A DNA stretch of 64,000 bases from Ligula intestinalis (Eukaryota; Platyhelminthes; Cestoda; Diphyllobothriidea; Diphyllobothriidae): assembly GCA_036362985.1 (NCBI GenBank), contig JAYGXS010000002.1, forward strand, positions 11,774,135 through 11,838,134. Direction: 5' to 3'. The position numbers and the translations under genes were made by a program. How positions within the stretch are numbered: the stretch's first letter is position 1; the number at the start of each line of letters is the position of its first letter. Positions 46,512 through 59,254 of the stretch are shown here, piece after piece. The notes under the pieces are model-generated. The model saw nothing but the letters and a program-made list of their open reading frames with translations. It searched no databases and was not told the DNA's origin.

Positions 46512-47505
46512 CAGTAGATGCCGTTGATCATGCAATATTTCGACGTATGGGAAAGACTTATACACTTTCGCTAATCGGAATTGACTCCAGTTGTGATACT
46601 GATTATCGTGTAGTGTATTCTGAAGTCATTTTAGTCAGGATAAGAAGCAAACTTTTTAACTAGCTTTGTTTTGACTCCTAGCAAAACGTATCTACTGTAA
46701 AAACTGACTGCTTAAGTAGTATGCCTTTTTATCATTGATATTGACTGCCTTTATATATTCAAATATATTTTATGGAAAACATGGACGAGAAATTTATTTT
46801 TGTACTTGTTTGATAGCAAATACGCGTTCTTTAAATTTCATACTCAAAGAACGGGGTAGATTTCGGTTTTAAATTTGTTGCTTATTATGAGTTTGTTTAC
46901 GATTGTTAGATCTTCATCCATAATTACTCGTATCTGTCAATTTATTAGTGCTGCCTATTCTACGTAAAATATTTTTCAAAACTATTTCAGTATTTGACGA
47001 CTACTAGGTGATGTCTTTCTCAAAGTATAGGCAAAACTGTGCGTTTCCTTAAACATGATGCACGGAGTGCGCAGTTTTTAAACATTGAATTCGAGTGTAG
47101 CTTTCACTCGTTTAGAAAATCGTTCGGCAATTGGGCAACTTTTTAAAAACCGACAGCTACCCTTTCTGTGAGTATAACATTAAAAGAACGCGTAATTTGC
47201 TATCAAAAAAGCACAAAAAATAGTTTTCTCGTGCACGTTTTCCATAAAATATATTTGAATTTATAAAGGCAGTCAAAATCAATGATAAAAAGGCAAACTA
47301 CTCAAGTAGTCAGTTTTTACAGTAGATACGTTTTGCTAGGAGTTGAAACGAAGCTCGTTTAAAAGCTTGCTTCTTATCCTGAATAAAATGACTTCAGAAT
47401 ACACTACACGATAATCAGTATCACAACTGGAGTCAATTCCGATTAGCGAAAGTGTATAAGTCTTTCCCCTACGTCGAAATATTGCATGATCAACTGCGTC
47501 TACTG
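46512..47505 (+). mobile_element. foldback element with about 350-bp inverted repeats, Tc1/mariner-like ends
   Basis: The left arm (46512-46860) and right arm (47160-47505) are long inverted complements, e.g. GTTGATCATGCAATATTTCG, AATCGGAATTGACTCCAGTT and GATACTGATTATCGTGTAGT on the left, each matched in complement on the right. The spacer is about 300 bp and non-coding. Ends are CAGTAGATGC and GCGTCTACTG, with TA on the left and TT on the right, consistent with an eroded TA target site and CAGT/ACTG termini of the Tc1/mariner group. Arm identity looks about 90 percent by eye. Confidence 0.85.
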
Positions 47506-48439
47506 TTCACGCGGTCAGCTCTACGCCTGACACCTAATTAGATAAATCACAATGCATTGAAGGTACCTTTGCTTGGAACGCTGGTACTGAAAATGTCCTC
47601 TCTATGATTTAATTTTTCTGACCTCATTTTTAACGTTTCCCCATAATTCTCTCTCATGCATGTCTCTGTCTGATAGGATGTTTTAAACTTGGCTTTGCAG
47701 GACTGGTACCACCTACTCTTTAACTGAAATAGACTGAAAACTGAAAAGTATTCTCCTTTAAATGGTCATGTTCAGCACATGCACGTTTTCAAATATTCGT
47801 ACCCACAACTTTATAATAATAAAATGTAGCGTAAAGCGAGAAAAGTAAAAAGAATACCACCCTGTCTAGCTAGAATTAAGGTAGGAAAATGCCTTTTTGT
47901 ACCGCAGATGTGGTTCTATCGCAGGGGTTAAGTATGTTAAACCCAGGCTACTGCAGTCTTCAGACCTCGGTTACTTAGTAGAGAAGAAGTCGGTGGAGGC
48001 CAGAATAGGAAAACTAGTTTATTGTGTACACAAAGGAACGAAGAACGGATGGAAAGAAGTTGGACTTCGGAGCACACGTCATTCCACTGGAGCGCCGTGG
48101 ACCTAAGTGACGTCTGGCCGCGGAGGGTGGGGAAGAAGCGACATGTTTGAGTGGTGCTTGGACAGCCGCGAGAACCTAGACGAAAGTGTGTGTGTCCGAG
48201 AAGAAGAAGAAGAAGAAGAAGAAGAAGAAGAAGAAGGTCAAGTCTCTGCAGATCAGCGCGTCTGTAAGCGCTTACTGAGGTATTGGACGACCTTGAGATA
48301 GCCGGCCTTGAAAAATGATGCCAGATAAAGCAATGGAGGGCGTCTGCCGGCAACGACCACTATAACTCCATGAGAGCATCAACCAAACATTCCAAGTCAA
48401 CTGTACACTATTGGCAGCACAGACCACATTCCTACGCCA
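47506..48439. other. spacer with a (GAA)n tract
   Basis: A (GAA)n microsatellite occupies about 48198-48236. It produces a glutamate-run frame on one strand and a leucine-run frame on the other; neither is a gene. Confidence 0.55.
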
Positions 48440-49759
48440 ACGGCTACTTGTGACAGCAGAGGCAGTAGTCAAACTCCGTTTTCGGTCCCACTTAGTTTAT
48501 TATCTACGTCAAAGATGGTGTCAGTGAAGTGGATTGCAATATCGCCATAGTTCCCGATAATTTAAAACTTTTGAGCGTCATTCAAACTGCAGCTGATGAA
48601 GATCGTTTGCAGGGCAACCTTTACTGACTCCAAAAACTGTCAAAGGACTGGTTCTTGCAATTCACTGGGAACAAGTGCTAAATTTCAATACGAGTCGGCA
48701 AAACGACTTCTTCTAACCGCATGGTTTACCGAATGAATGGTACACCACTACCAGAAGTGGACGCTGAGGACTTGGGAATTTGGATCACACCCTCGCTTAA
48801 ATCCTCACTGAATTGAGCGAATATAACCAAATTACGTGTGACTGGGGCCAGGCTGCGCACTCGTGAGTTCTTTTTCTCCAGCAGAGTGGTCGAAGCTTGA
48901 AATGTCCTACCTCTGCATATCGTTATCTTAGAATCCTTAGTGGTTGATAAGTGGAAGCTGGACCACGTGCGCTACAATACCAACATACCACTGTCAACCG
49001 GATGCTCAAAATTTATAAATAGAATTCTACTTCCTACATTTGAGTAGCATGTGTTTAATAGCAAAACTTATTATAGTTGAGGTAACCTAAAATTCCATCA
49101 AACCGATGGAACATGGCGGCCAAAAGAGTACAATTATTATACTGCTTGCCACATTATAGTACAGCTTTTTTATTGCACTTTTTTATCTGGATTAGTTCGC
49201 CCTACACCATTACCCGACCGATGTTCAACTAATGCCCGTAAAAACTATTACTTTTCCACTATGCACGACCAATCCCGTGACGTTTCTCATCACAATTCTC
49301 AGGCGAAGGTCTTTGCGGTCTTCCCTCATCAAGTATATGCAAAGTGTGACGATGCTATCAGTAGTCGCATCTGCTGAAGCTTGCAGTTATAGTCTACGCG
49401 GCCCCTAAACTTTCACTCTTGGTTCGACTCGCAGCGGACTGTCGACGCTTATTATGGATGCTTCTGTTTTCATGGGAATTTGCAATTAGCAAGGGCCTAT
49501 CTGGCCACATCTTCCCGCTTCAGTGATGATCGTCGTGGGCTCTGCGGTTCCCTCCCCGTTTCAGCTTGCTAAAAATTCCTCCGTGAAAAAATTCCGAGGA
49601 CTTCTTTTACTGTTTGCTCTTTTTTCTTTGGCTCCACCTCATTGGCTCGTGATATTTGGCACCGCCAATTAGCTGAAGTACTAGTTTTTATATCACAACA
49701 TGCATGTATACAAATAGGGAGTTCAAAAGAACACACCTACATTTTCCTCAAGTAAAATG
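48440..49759 (+). pseudogene. CR1-like LINE, internally deleted copy
   Basis: Aligns with the 56.6-58.4 kb copy. The RT segment around 'GPILFIIYVND' to the active-site region (about 48484-48567) is shifted and stop-ridden. 'MVYRMNGTPLPEVDAEDLGI' (near 48720-48780) is next, and then the sequence jumps from 'LKSSLN' to 'KLRVTGARLRTREFFFSSR' (48820-48890), losing about 370 bp of the C-terminal region. The 3' UTR continues to ATTTTCCTCAAGTAAAATGA at about 49741-49759, where homology to the other copies ends. No terminal ACTGA repeat survives. Confidence 0.8.
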
Positions 49760-52700
49760 ATGGGGAATATAGGCCTTCAGGCTCCCTGGCCAAAGATGAG
49801 CCCAGCAGGGTCGTTCTCGCAGCCCATTATGTCGCGCTACGACCAACAAATAGAGACGATGCTCATTGACATGCTCCTCTTCCCCTTCCGAAGGTCCCTG
49901 TCTCAACAACAACCCTCTCTTCATAACTATTTTTCGTTGACTCTTTTTAATTTATTTCGTCTATCCTGATTTTTATTACTCTATAGGCTTGAGGCTGAAT
50001 AATCCAAAACATTCGTTCGGCGAACCTGACTTTGATACTATTTACAACAGCCTTATCGCAAAATTTATAGTGTTTACTTCATTTAAACTAGATTGTGTTA
50101 ATTTTCTGGCGTTGTCAAGCGCTACTCGAGCTAGAACAGGCAAGATATCCAGGCTTCACACATGATACTCAAAGTTCAATACGGAAATTGCTGCTCCTGA
50201 TATTTGCGTGATTGTGGGCCAACTGCTTTCTGTGAAAACTGGAATCTTTCGTCAATGTGCTCGTGGTCCTGATGACGACTTCATACATAAAGTTGGAAAA
50301 GAAAAAACGCGGCTGAAGAGGCCTTGTCCAGGCGTCGAATCTTCTTCGTTTCGATTCCCCTCTCCGCCATTTATCGTGTCCTAACATCAAGATAGGGTCC
50401 AAAAACCAAATGCTATCTGTGGGCGCACCGACCATCTAATCATAAGGCGTCAAGCTGTGGTGCCTTGCACCCGCGTCAGTATTTCAGCTAGTTTTGTCTG
50501 AATAAGTAATTATTGGAGGCTATTTTCGTGAAGTCGAATCCGCGAGGAATCCTTTCGGCCTCATCGCCGGGTCAAAAGGCTCTTGTCAGCTGATATTTCC
50601 TTAGCTTAGACATAGATTCGGTGACTATTTAATTAAAATATTTAACCAGCTACTCACAGGAGTTAGTACGCATATTTATTGTCTTAGAACGTGTTTTTTT
50701 GTTAGTCAGGTCAGGTTTATTTAAGGGAAATGTAAATAAATACTTTCTACTTACCGAGATGTTCGTGGTAGGTTCATAGGGCCCTCACTTGCGAATTCAG
50801 TCTCTGCTCAATCTACATCAAATTATACTGGAATAACAAAATATCGCCAAATTCAAAACATTGAATGTGGCCATTCTGAATAGTAATTTTGGATACCCAA
50901 ACCATATAACCGTAAACCATAGCATCCCGAAATGTAGTGAAGCGATGAACATCGAGGGAGCTAAGGTATGCACTTTCATATTATATCACATGTGACAAAA
51001 TTTATCAAAGAATGAAAAAAATCCTTCTTGCTTTTGAGGAAAAGCGTTCTTTTAAAACATTTGTCAAATCTTTGTTTGTCTCTGAAAGTTTCTTTCATGC
51101 CCTGTATTTACTAGCCCTACGCTTGGTTCTATGGTAGGATGTTGGTAGGTATAATTGTAAGGTTGATTCTATAAAAACGATAGTTAATATGTGGGCATTG
51201 CTGGACATGTATACGTTCAATGATTGTGTCAGTGACTATCGCCCCAGTTTAGTAAAAGAAAGAATGCTAATTTAGGAGCAGATTTTACTGATAAACTCGA
51301 AAGACCTCAGATAAGAATGGCCAAATAAATTAAATTAAGTTATTTAATAAGATTAATCAATTTGCTAGAAACTTTAGACAGCGAATGTTCGCAAAATTGT
51401 GCTCCCGATGTTGTAATACTTTTAACAAATGTGACATTTATCATTGTAAAATACGAAAGATACTGCTATATAACGTATTTGCTTACTAGGTACGTTTTCT
51501 ATTATTGTCACTTAAAGGAAGAGTTATTTTTCCAAATAATTTTGCAAGTGCGTTTTAATATATAATCGTCAACCATTTTGTTCAAGCGGTCACTTAATTT
51601 CTGGAAATTATAGTTTCCATCTAAAATAAAATTTGTCCTGCTCAGCTTAATGAAGCAAACGTTGTCTTAAAAGAGTCCAAACCTTTTAATAGTTTGGTGA
51701 ATCAACTCAGGATACCACAGCATAAAGAAATTTAAGTATTCGATAATCATTATAACATTTGTGATATTTTAAGTGTTTACTTATGCAAAAGATTAAGGCA
51801 AATTTTTTTAGATAAAAATGTTTCCTAGCACACAAAAGGTCGAACTTTGTAAAAGGAGAATTTGACCCGAACTTAAGGTGTCAATAGCTCAAATTAATTC
51901 TCAGGCATGTATTCTGTAACCGTGAGATTTTCCTATTTCCATAACTTGTTTGTATTTACTCTGGTTGCTATCATTAATTATATGTATTATTTGGTAAATG
52001 CCAATCTAGTGTTGACGTTGAGGATGTTATTTGGCACTAATAGGATATGACTCCTTAAATAAAATAAAATAACACCTCCGTAAATTACAATTTGTAAAAG
52101 ACTTCATAAGAGATTTCAGCACGCTTTGGAACGCCACTCACAAATCTCCACTGTGACATACGTGACCCCCTTTCCTCGTCACTAAAGTAAAAACTCTTCA
52201 TTAAAAGCGCTGCAATCTCATGTTGAAGAATAAAACCGAGCAGTCGGTTAGAAGAACCTACAGCCTATGGTTTCATGTCCACGCATGTAGGACAGTGGGA
52301 ATATTCATTGCATCTAAAGCGACTCTACGATAAAAACTTTGAAATCACCAGCCGCTGCTTTTTACAATCAATAAACTATCGCTTGTTCTTTCTTCTAATA
52401 TAACGGCTGCGATATTTTCTGAATTAATAGAGAAATTTGGGTAGGCGTCAGCTCTAAAGCGGCCACGCAAATGGTGTTTGAGGGACTATTGTTCGATAAT
52501 TTTTTTTCGAGTACCTTGTCTTCTATCTGTAAAGGCCGGCCATAAATAAAACAAGCCTACTAAATCTCTCATTAATCTTGCTTTTATCTTGCCCATTTAC
52601 ACTCAATGAATGTCTATGATCCGCAGATAAACTCAGGCAACTGCAGTATCTGCTATAATAACTAGCATACATTTATTACACAAAGCTCGCACGTCAAAAG

Positions 52701-53689
52701 CTGGCATCTACTCTCAATGCTTTCAATGGGTTGTTGTCAAACTAAAAATGAAAAACGAATGTTTCCGGTGTGAGATCTTAGATAAACTTTTCTCTATCGA
52801 CTTTTCTGAATTTATTATAACGCTAATAACGATAAGGTGTTCAAAGCTTACAATACTGAAAGCTAATGTGTCTCTATGTAACAAACACCTCATTTAATAT
52901 AAGACTTTAGGTTAACGAACCTGTAGCATATCACTTGCTTTTGACGTCACAAATGTAGAGGTATCCGTGGATGCCAAAGGCAAAAAGCATTTGATTGAAA
53001 CTATTAGTATATTGTTGGATAAGAAACAGTCTACCCGGAACCTGACATAGGAGTATCCCAACTGGTATGAACCAGTAAATAAGAACAAAGTTATGTGCAG
53101 ATAAAAGCACGTGCTTTTGAAACGCCTTATTTAAAAGTTGTGTAAAGTTAGTTCAAGCATATTTATCGGAGTAATACATAAGACAGTTCAATATCACTAC
53201 AATATCTTCACTCCAATATGAGAAGGGAACAAGAACCGCCCATAATATCGGTGGCTGTGTCTTACTTTTCAAGAAAGTAGAGTTAGGTTACGGCTAAGAT
53301 AGGGTTAGGATTACTTTTAAGAGTAGGATAAGGATACAAGAATATTTATTCTTTCTCTAATTTAGCGCATGGCTGCCTGTATTAGGCAGGTGGCGTTCTC
53401 ATTCTTCTGTCCTGACGTGAAATAAGCATGTCGAGGAACGTTTTCGTTACTTTTTGACATGCATAGTAATATAAGGGTGGTTTCAAGATCAAAATTGCAT
53501 TAGCACCGCTTCCAGCCAAAAGCGCGCTTAAACTCTCTCCCGTATATAACCACAGCGAATAGTAAAAGCCCGACTTAACCTTTCAGGAGACACTGGTTAT
53601 GCACCTAGACAGTCAAAAATATGGCCTTGCTGATATTTAGTGGTAGGGTTGTCGCATTTTGTAGTGCCTACAAGCAGAAGGATTCCCGA
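49760..53689. other. AT-rich spacer, nothing recognised
   Basis: Nearly 4 kb without a supported gene. A TTAGGGTTAGG-like patch is at 53283-53335. Confidence 0.45.
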
Positions 53690-53749
53690 AATCCCAAGTC
53701 AAGGTAGGCATATATTTACTATTTCCCTAAAGTACAGGCCCCCATAGTT

Positions 53750-54700
53750 GACCATGCAGCCACAGTGGAGGCTACTTCGAGCACCCCCGCTGTGGACAAC
53801 AGAGGGATGGCTGGGCCACCACCAAAACCTAAGGCTCTCATAAAAAATTGGAAGACTGTGCCAACACCTAGCGTGAAGGGGCCTTAAGCTGCCGTGCCTG
53901 ACCTCGCGAGAACCCCTAGCGACAGCAGCAAAGTCAATACTGGTGAAATTTGACTCCAGCCAGTCCGAGCTCGAGGCCCACTACCAGCCCAAGCTCTCAG
54001 ATCGCAGACACGGATTCTGAGGCCAACTTAGAAACCGTGTCCAACACCGAAATGACATGCAACAACGAAGGGTTTGGCTTCCCGAATACACATAGCAACA
54101 GAAATGAGGCCCATGCTGGGGAACCATCTACATCGGCCATCCCGAGCTCGAGTCACACAGAGGCCAATATGGCAAAAACTGTAGAAAAAGTCTTCCAACA
54201 CCCACAGGGACGACAGCACTCTATTATTGTCCAGGGCCTAGAAGAATGTACTTCAGTCAGTTCAGACCATAACGCGGAGGACATGGCATCCTTCAACCGT
54301 GTTCTAAACGATCTGTTCGAGCCAGGTTTAGAATTTCCAGTTCTGAAATCGTTTCGGATCGGAAAAAAACCTGACGAGGCCACAGGTACGCCGCGACCAC
54401 GACCTCTAAAAATTGTGATGCAAAATAACGAACACGTTAAACTGATCTTATCAAAAAAGACCAGTCTTCTCCAGTCACACAAAGAAGTTTTTTTCAGCCG
54501 GAGTACTCTCTAGCGGAACGGCTCAAACGTCGGAAACTTGTGGCAGAATAACTTTCGAGAAGAAAAAATGGCGAGACCAGGCTGGTAATCTCGAACGGGA
54601 AGATTATTCACAGGAATATGAGGTTCTTGAACCAACCGATAATACTTCGAACAATGGCCTGAGCGTGACTTACACAGCCGATGTCAAACAAAGTTCAAAT
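53750..54700 (+). pseudogene. CR1-like ORF1 (nucleic-acid-binding protein), frameshifted
   Basis: Frame 2 carries a Pro/Lys-rich stretch ('GPPPKPKALIKNWKTVPTP') up to about 53945. Frame 1 continues to 54513 with 'QHSIIVQGLEECT', 'VLKSFRIGKKPDE', 'PRPLKIVMQNNEHVKLILSK'. Frame 3 then carries 'LAERLKRRKLVAE' and 'NGETRLVISNGKI' to about 54640. The last shift falls in a run of seven T at 54488-54494, consistent with loss of one base. The order (charged low-complexity N-terminus, a central 'V(L/V)xGL ... SFRIGK ... RPLKI' domain, then ERLKRR) is that of CR1-clade ORF1 proteins. Several stops are also present. Confidence 0.75.
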
Positions 54701-54726
54701 TCCATCGAGACAAAATTCGCCAAAAT

Positions 54727-55629
54727 ATGTCTCTTAAATTCTTCTACACCAACGCACAGAGTCTGTTGTCCAAGTTAGATGAACTGAAAGTGCAGATATA
54801 TGACCTATCTCCCGACATTATCTCTCTGACAGAAACCTGGCTGTCTGGAACCGTGTATGACCGCGAAGTGGTACTACCTGGCTTCAATCTGTTCCGGAGA
54901 GATAGAAGAGGGTGCCAAGGAGCAGGAATTATAACTTACGTCAAACATGGACTGCTAGTCTCGGAAAAAACAGAGCGGTTTCATTGCAGCACCGAGGCCA
55001 TCTGGCTTACTATAAAGGAACCGGAATCACCCAGCCTGGAAATTCTGACCATGTACCGTCCACCTAGACATGATCACGAGGCTGACACTGGTCTACTAGA
55101 AGAGTTAGCGAGATTAGCTGCTCAGCCCGACGTCTTGATTATGGGAGACTTCAATGCCCCGCTTATAGATTGGGGTTCAACATACGCTCGAGGTCCAGAG
55201 CAAGCATTTGACTGGCGTTTACTAGCTCTGACACTTGATGCATCTCTCAGTCAACACGTTCTATTTCCCACCAGGGTGCGTGAGGGGCAGCGATCAAACT
55301 GCCTAGACCTGGTACTTACGAAATCGCTGGACAGCATCGACGAGGTGCAATCTCTACCTCCTCTAGGTAAAAGTGATCACATCGTACTAAATTGGGACTA
55401 TTCTATATTTTCGGCACCCGAACAACCCACCAAGGTTAGAAGGAATATTTGGCGTGGTGACTTTGATCAAATGAAGGCCGAAATAAACAACATAAATTGG
55501 GAATTGGTTTTTTCCTGCAATATAGCTGATGATTGGGGATGTTTCATTGAGTTATTGCATACTCTCCTGACAAAACACTGTCCGATTACACGGAAGAAGC
55601 TAAACAACAAACCTCAGTGGCTGACTTAA
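54727..55629 (+). pseudogene. CR1-like endonuclease domain (intact catalytic residues)
   Basis: An apurinic/apyrimidinic-type endonuclease of 300 codons starting at ATG 54727. Motifs in order: 'YTNAQSLLSKLDEL' (N9), 'SLTETWLS' (E36), 'MYRPPRHDH', 'IMGDFNAPLIDW' (near residue 140), 'CLDLVLTKS', and 'LGKSDHIVL' (near residue 217). All expected catalytic positions are present. The domain is cut from the RT by a TAA at 55627-55629. In an active element this enzyme nicks target DNA to prime reverse transcription. It may still be translatable as a separate polypeptide, but nothing suggests that it is. Confidence 0.9.
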
Positions 55630-57522
55630 GCGCTGAAGAAAGAGATAAATAAAAAGGGGAGATTGTTTAGAAAGTATAGAGCAGATAGAAATCCGGTATT
55701 CCTAAATGCATACAAAACGCAGAGGAACCTCGTGAAGCCACTTATCTTCAAAGCGCGCAAAGACTTTGAAAAAGATTTACTAAACCGGGCAGTTAAAAAT
55801 CCGAAGCTATTTTAAGGCTACTTAAGAAAGACCACACGAAAATGGGACCCAGTTCCGCTTCTGAAAGCAAGCGACGGAACAGAAATGAGTGAGGATGGAG
55901 CAAAAGCTGAGCATCTTTCACAATTTTTCAAATCGAACTTTACGACTGAAATCGGATTTATCCCTCAAAACTATGGCTTAGACGATGGTCCAAAGATTGA
56001 AAATGTGGCCTTCGCCGAAGCAGCCGCTCTTCAGGAGTTAATGGCACTAAACGACTCGAAACCATCCGGTCCCGATGACATCCCGCCTAAATTACTGAAA
56101 GAACTTGCTGAGGAGCTAGCTAAACCACTTTCGATGCTTTTCAATACCTCGTTTAACGCAGGTTGTTTACCCGCCGATTGGAGATCCGCACGGATCACAC
56201 GGTTGTATAAAGGCGGCAGAAAGGTTTCTGCAAACAGCTATAGACCAATCAGCCTCACTTCGATGTGTTGCAAGATTATGGAAAAAGTAGTAAAGCGAGA
56301 GCTGATGCGTTTCTTAGAGCAGCATAACCTTCTATCGGATGCGCAACATGGGTTCCGCAGAGGCAGGTCCTGCGTGACGAACCTGCTCCATTGTTTGGAA
56401 CGCTGGACTCGGGCAGTTGATGGAGGAAATCCGCTTCATGTAATCTACATTGACTTCAAGAAGGCTTTTGATAGCGTCCCACATCAACGACTTCTGCACC
56501 AACTCAACCAAATAGGTGTTTAAGGAAATCTGCTGAAGTGGATTCAAAGCTTCTTACTTGGTCGCTCTCAAACTGTCCATATTGGTGACCAGCAGTCGGC
56601 AGACGTTGCAGTCGAGAGTGGTGTCCCCCAAGGCTCTGTCCTTGGCCCTATACTGTTCATTATATACGTCAATGACTCCGTCCGTGAACTGAACTGCGAT
56701 GTGGCTATGTTTCCCGATGACATTAAGATTTGGAACGTCATCAGAAAATCAGCTGACGAAGAACGTTTGCAGATAAACCTAAACCGTCTTCAAACTTAGT
56801 CTCAAGACTGGCTTTTGCCGTTTAACGAGAACAAATGCAATATCCTACGAGTTGGCCGACCCAGCTCTCAGAACCCCATGGTTTACAACCTAAATGGCAT
56901 CCAACTGCAAGAAGTAGACGCGCAGAAAGATTTGGGAGTATGGATCTCTAAGTCTCTCAAGCCCTCACTGCACTGCGCAAAAGTAGCCAAGTCTGCGATG
57001 TCCATCCTTTATCTTGTCAAAAGGGCTCTCTGTGCCTTCGATACAGACTGCTTTACTAAGGTCTTTGGAACATTTGTGCGGCCGAAGTTGGAGTTCGCAA
57101 TCCAAGCATGGAAACCCTGGACCACGAAAGACCTAAATTCCCTCGAGAAGGTCCAAAGGCGCACGACCAAACTGGTTACCGGTCAGAGCTTTTTACCCTT
57201 CGAAAGACGCTAAGCTAATCTCGATCTATTTCTGTTAAGTTACAGACAGCTACGTGGTGATCTGATACAAACATTTCGTAAAATGCGTGGGCATGACTGT
57301 TGTCTTCTACCTGGCGACTGCTTCGAGTTAGCAACAACGACGAACTTAAGAGGGCATCTCTTCAAACTACGCATAACAGGGGCCAGACTAGACGCACGCA
57401 AATTCTTCCTTGGTAATAGAGTAGTTGAAGCTTGGAATGCTCTCTCCGAGGACATTGTTATGGCCCCATCTGTGGATGCATTCAAGAGAAATTTAGATTT
57501 TCATAACCGAAATGCCCACTAA
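55630..57522 (+). pseudogene. CR1-like reverse transcriptase with in-frame stops
   Basis: Continues the endonuclease frame. Stops lie near 55813, at 56521-56523, near 56800 and at 57211-57213. Domains: 'NDSKPSGPDDIPPKLLKELA' (about 56050), 'YRPISLTSMCCKIMEKV', 'DAQHGFRRGRSC', motif A 'VIYIDFKKAFDSVPHQRLL', 'ESGVPQGSVLGPILFIIYVN', and active site 'MFPDDIKIW' (56707-56733). The alanine before the catalytic DD is proline here, while the copy at 476 has FADD. The C-terminal segment after RT ('QAWKPWTTKD', 'RRTTKLVTG', 'LRITGARLDARKFF') ends at 57522. Confidence 0.9.
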
Positions 57523-57589
57523 AATCAGACCTGGCGAGCCTGAAATTATATATCTATACATATATAAACACACTACTCACTGATTTTCA

Positions 57590-57910
57590 GTAATATTTTG
57601 GTTTAGAATAACAAGAATTGCAAGCGTTGAGTCCGCCAAACGTTGTGATCCGAGGCTACGCGAAATTGTAGAACTTTTCCCAATTCAGGCATGGAATGCT
57701 CTGCCCGCGGACATTGTCATGTCGCCATCTGAGCACACGTTTACGATTAAGTCAGATGCATCTGTAGACATGTTTAAGACACTATTGATTTAGAACAAAT
57801 AGCCACTGAGCCCCCGAAAATAAACTGTCAGTTGTCGAATAAAAATTGTGAAATAATCAAATCATAAAAAACATACTTCTCTCTAATTTTCAGTAATATG
57901 TTTGTTTAGA
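57590..57910 (+). repeat. duplicated 3' end of the CR1-like LINE
   Basis: After the stop at 57522, the sequence again contains the coding end 'IQAWNALPADIVMSPS' (about 57686-57733) and a second TTTCAGTAATATGTTTGTTT (57891-57910), matching TTTTCAGTAATATTTTGGTT at 57580-57600. The second coding end is closer to the 0-1.8 kb copy in places ('PADIVMSPS'). It could be a tandem duplication or a second insertion into the 3' UTR. Confidence 0.65.
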
Positions 57911-58368
57911 AAACTACCGATTACATTTCTTCTGTCAATTAGTAGGCAGACTCGTTAAACCAACAAGGCTGCACGATGGGCGCGTCGCCAACACTCGATG
58001 AGGTTCGCGTGACCTCCGCAAACTTCTCTTCGTGGGACCCTTGGTATTATGGTGAAAACTGCGATGGACTCTCCTTGACATGCTTCAAACACTCGTAGCA
58101 AAGGCCATCCGCTTCGAATATACTCTGAAGCTCCCCCCCTCCACCCCACCCCCCGCGACAGTTTTTCTCCTTAAATCTCTCAAATGGCATTCAAACCCCT
58201 AGACTTCTGAACAATGCCTGAGGAGTCTTTTCACTGTCGGTGCTCAAATTTCTGGCAACGCAACTGTTCTGAAATGTTCTGCGGATCAAATGCATTGAAA
58301 AAACTGTACCAATAGGGAGCTCAAAGTTATTTAACCATATTTTCCTCAATAAAAACCTGAACTGAACC

Positions 58369-59185
58369 TACTGCCGAAAAATAGCCGGTAAAAAGGCTTT
58401 GCTTTGAGCCGGCTGTCAATTGCCTGTGCTTGCCAGGTGTGCGGGTGAAGTTGTGTGGGTAAGTGAGGCTTTGGCTGCGGAATGAGTGCTCTATCGACTG
58501 CCACCAATCAAATTAGGCAGAAGTATCGATAACCTTTGAGCTTACGTGCGTATGAAGTGGCGAGTAAGCCGAAAACGTGGGAATGGCCGATGACACGTTG
58601 AGTAGACGATAAGGCATGAGTATAAGCCCTGGCGCAGCGAAATCAGAATGAGTCAGCGCATCAACGCGCTGGACGGAAGACTCACAGAAGTGTTCATGCA
58701 ATGGGTCTGTATCCCGGGCATCAAGTAATGCATGCAAGGCTCAAATCAATTCGGACATTGCCAATAGGTAGAGCGAGCAAATGCCAGCTGGTCGAACAGA
58801 AGCTATACCTCACGAAAAAGGTAAAGGCAACCCGGGATCACACGATTGGCGTGAAATACCTGCTAACCAACGCGCCCAAAAACAAGTAAATGAGAAAGCA
58901 TAATGACAACCTGTCAGCCCGTGTGGTTACAAAGGTGAGGAACATGAGGAAAACAAATGTTGCGTCAACGGCAAGCGTGGTAGGAAGGACAAAGGTTATG
59001 CGAGTCACGCGAAAACGGCGTGATCAGAGCTTATTCTCTGGCCAAATTTTGTGCAAAATGAAAGTCTATAATGCAAGATAGGCGAAGATTACTAACAAAC
59101 CAGTATACACAGAAGCAGCCCCTGTGGCATTCTCATGATGGAAACGAATAAATGTTTGGTAAAGGCTTTTCTGGCATTGCCAATA
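58369..59185. other. spacer, nothing recognised
   Basis: No supported gene; only short open frames. Confidence 0.45.
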
Positions 59186-59254
59186 GAGGAGAATATACGA
59201 GTTCCAGGCAGCAGTTCCGAAGAAGAATATGCGATCACTGGAACAAGGACTTTA

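Larger units (their letters stand above)
53690..58368 (+). mobile_element. CR1-like LINE, nearly full length, inactivated
   Basis: The most complete retrotransposon here: ORF1 region (about 53750-54700), endonuclease plus RT (54727-57522), an extra copy of the 3' coding end (about 57600-57790), and a 3' UTR ending in CTGAACTGAAC at about 58368. The endonuclease/RT reading frame carries five in-frame stops but no frameshift, while ORF1 has at least two frame changes. The 5' boundary is uncertain. The other copies at 0 and 48 kb belong to the same family. Confidence 0.9.

Noticed and set aside
48107..48301. Frame with a glutamate run
   Set aside because: Produced by the GAA microsatellite; no coding evidence.
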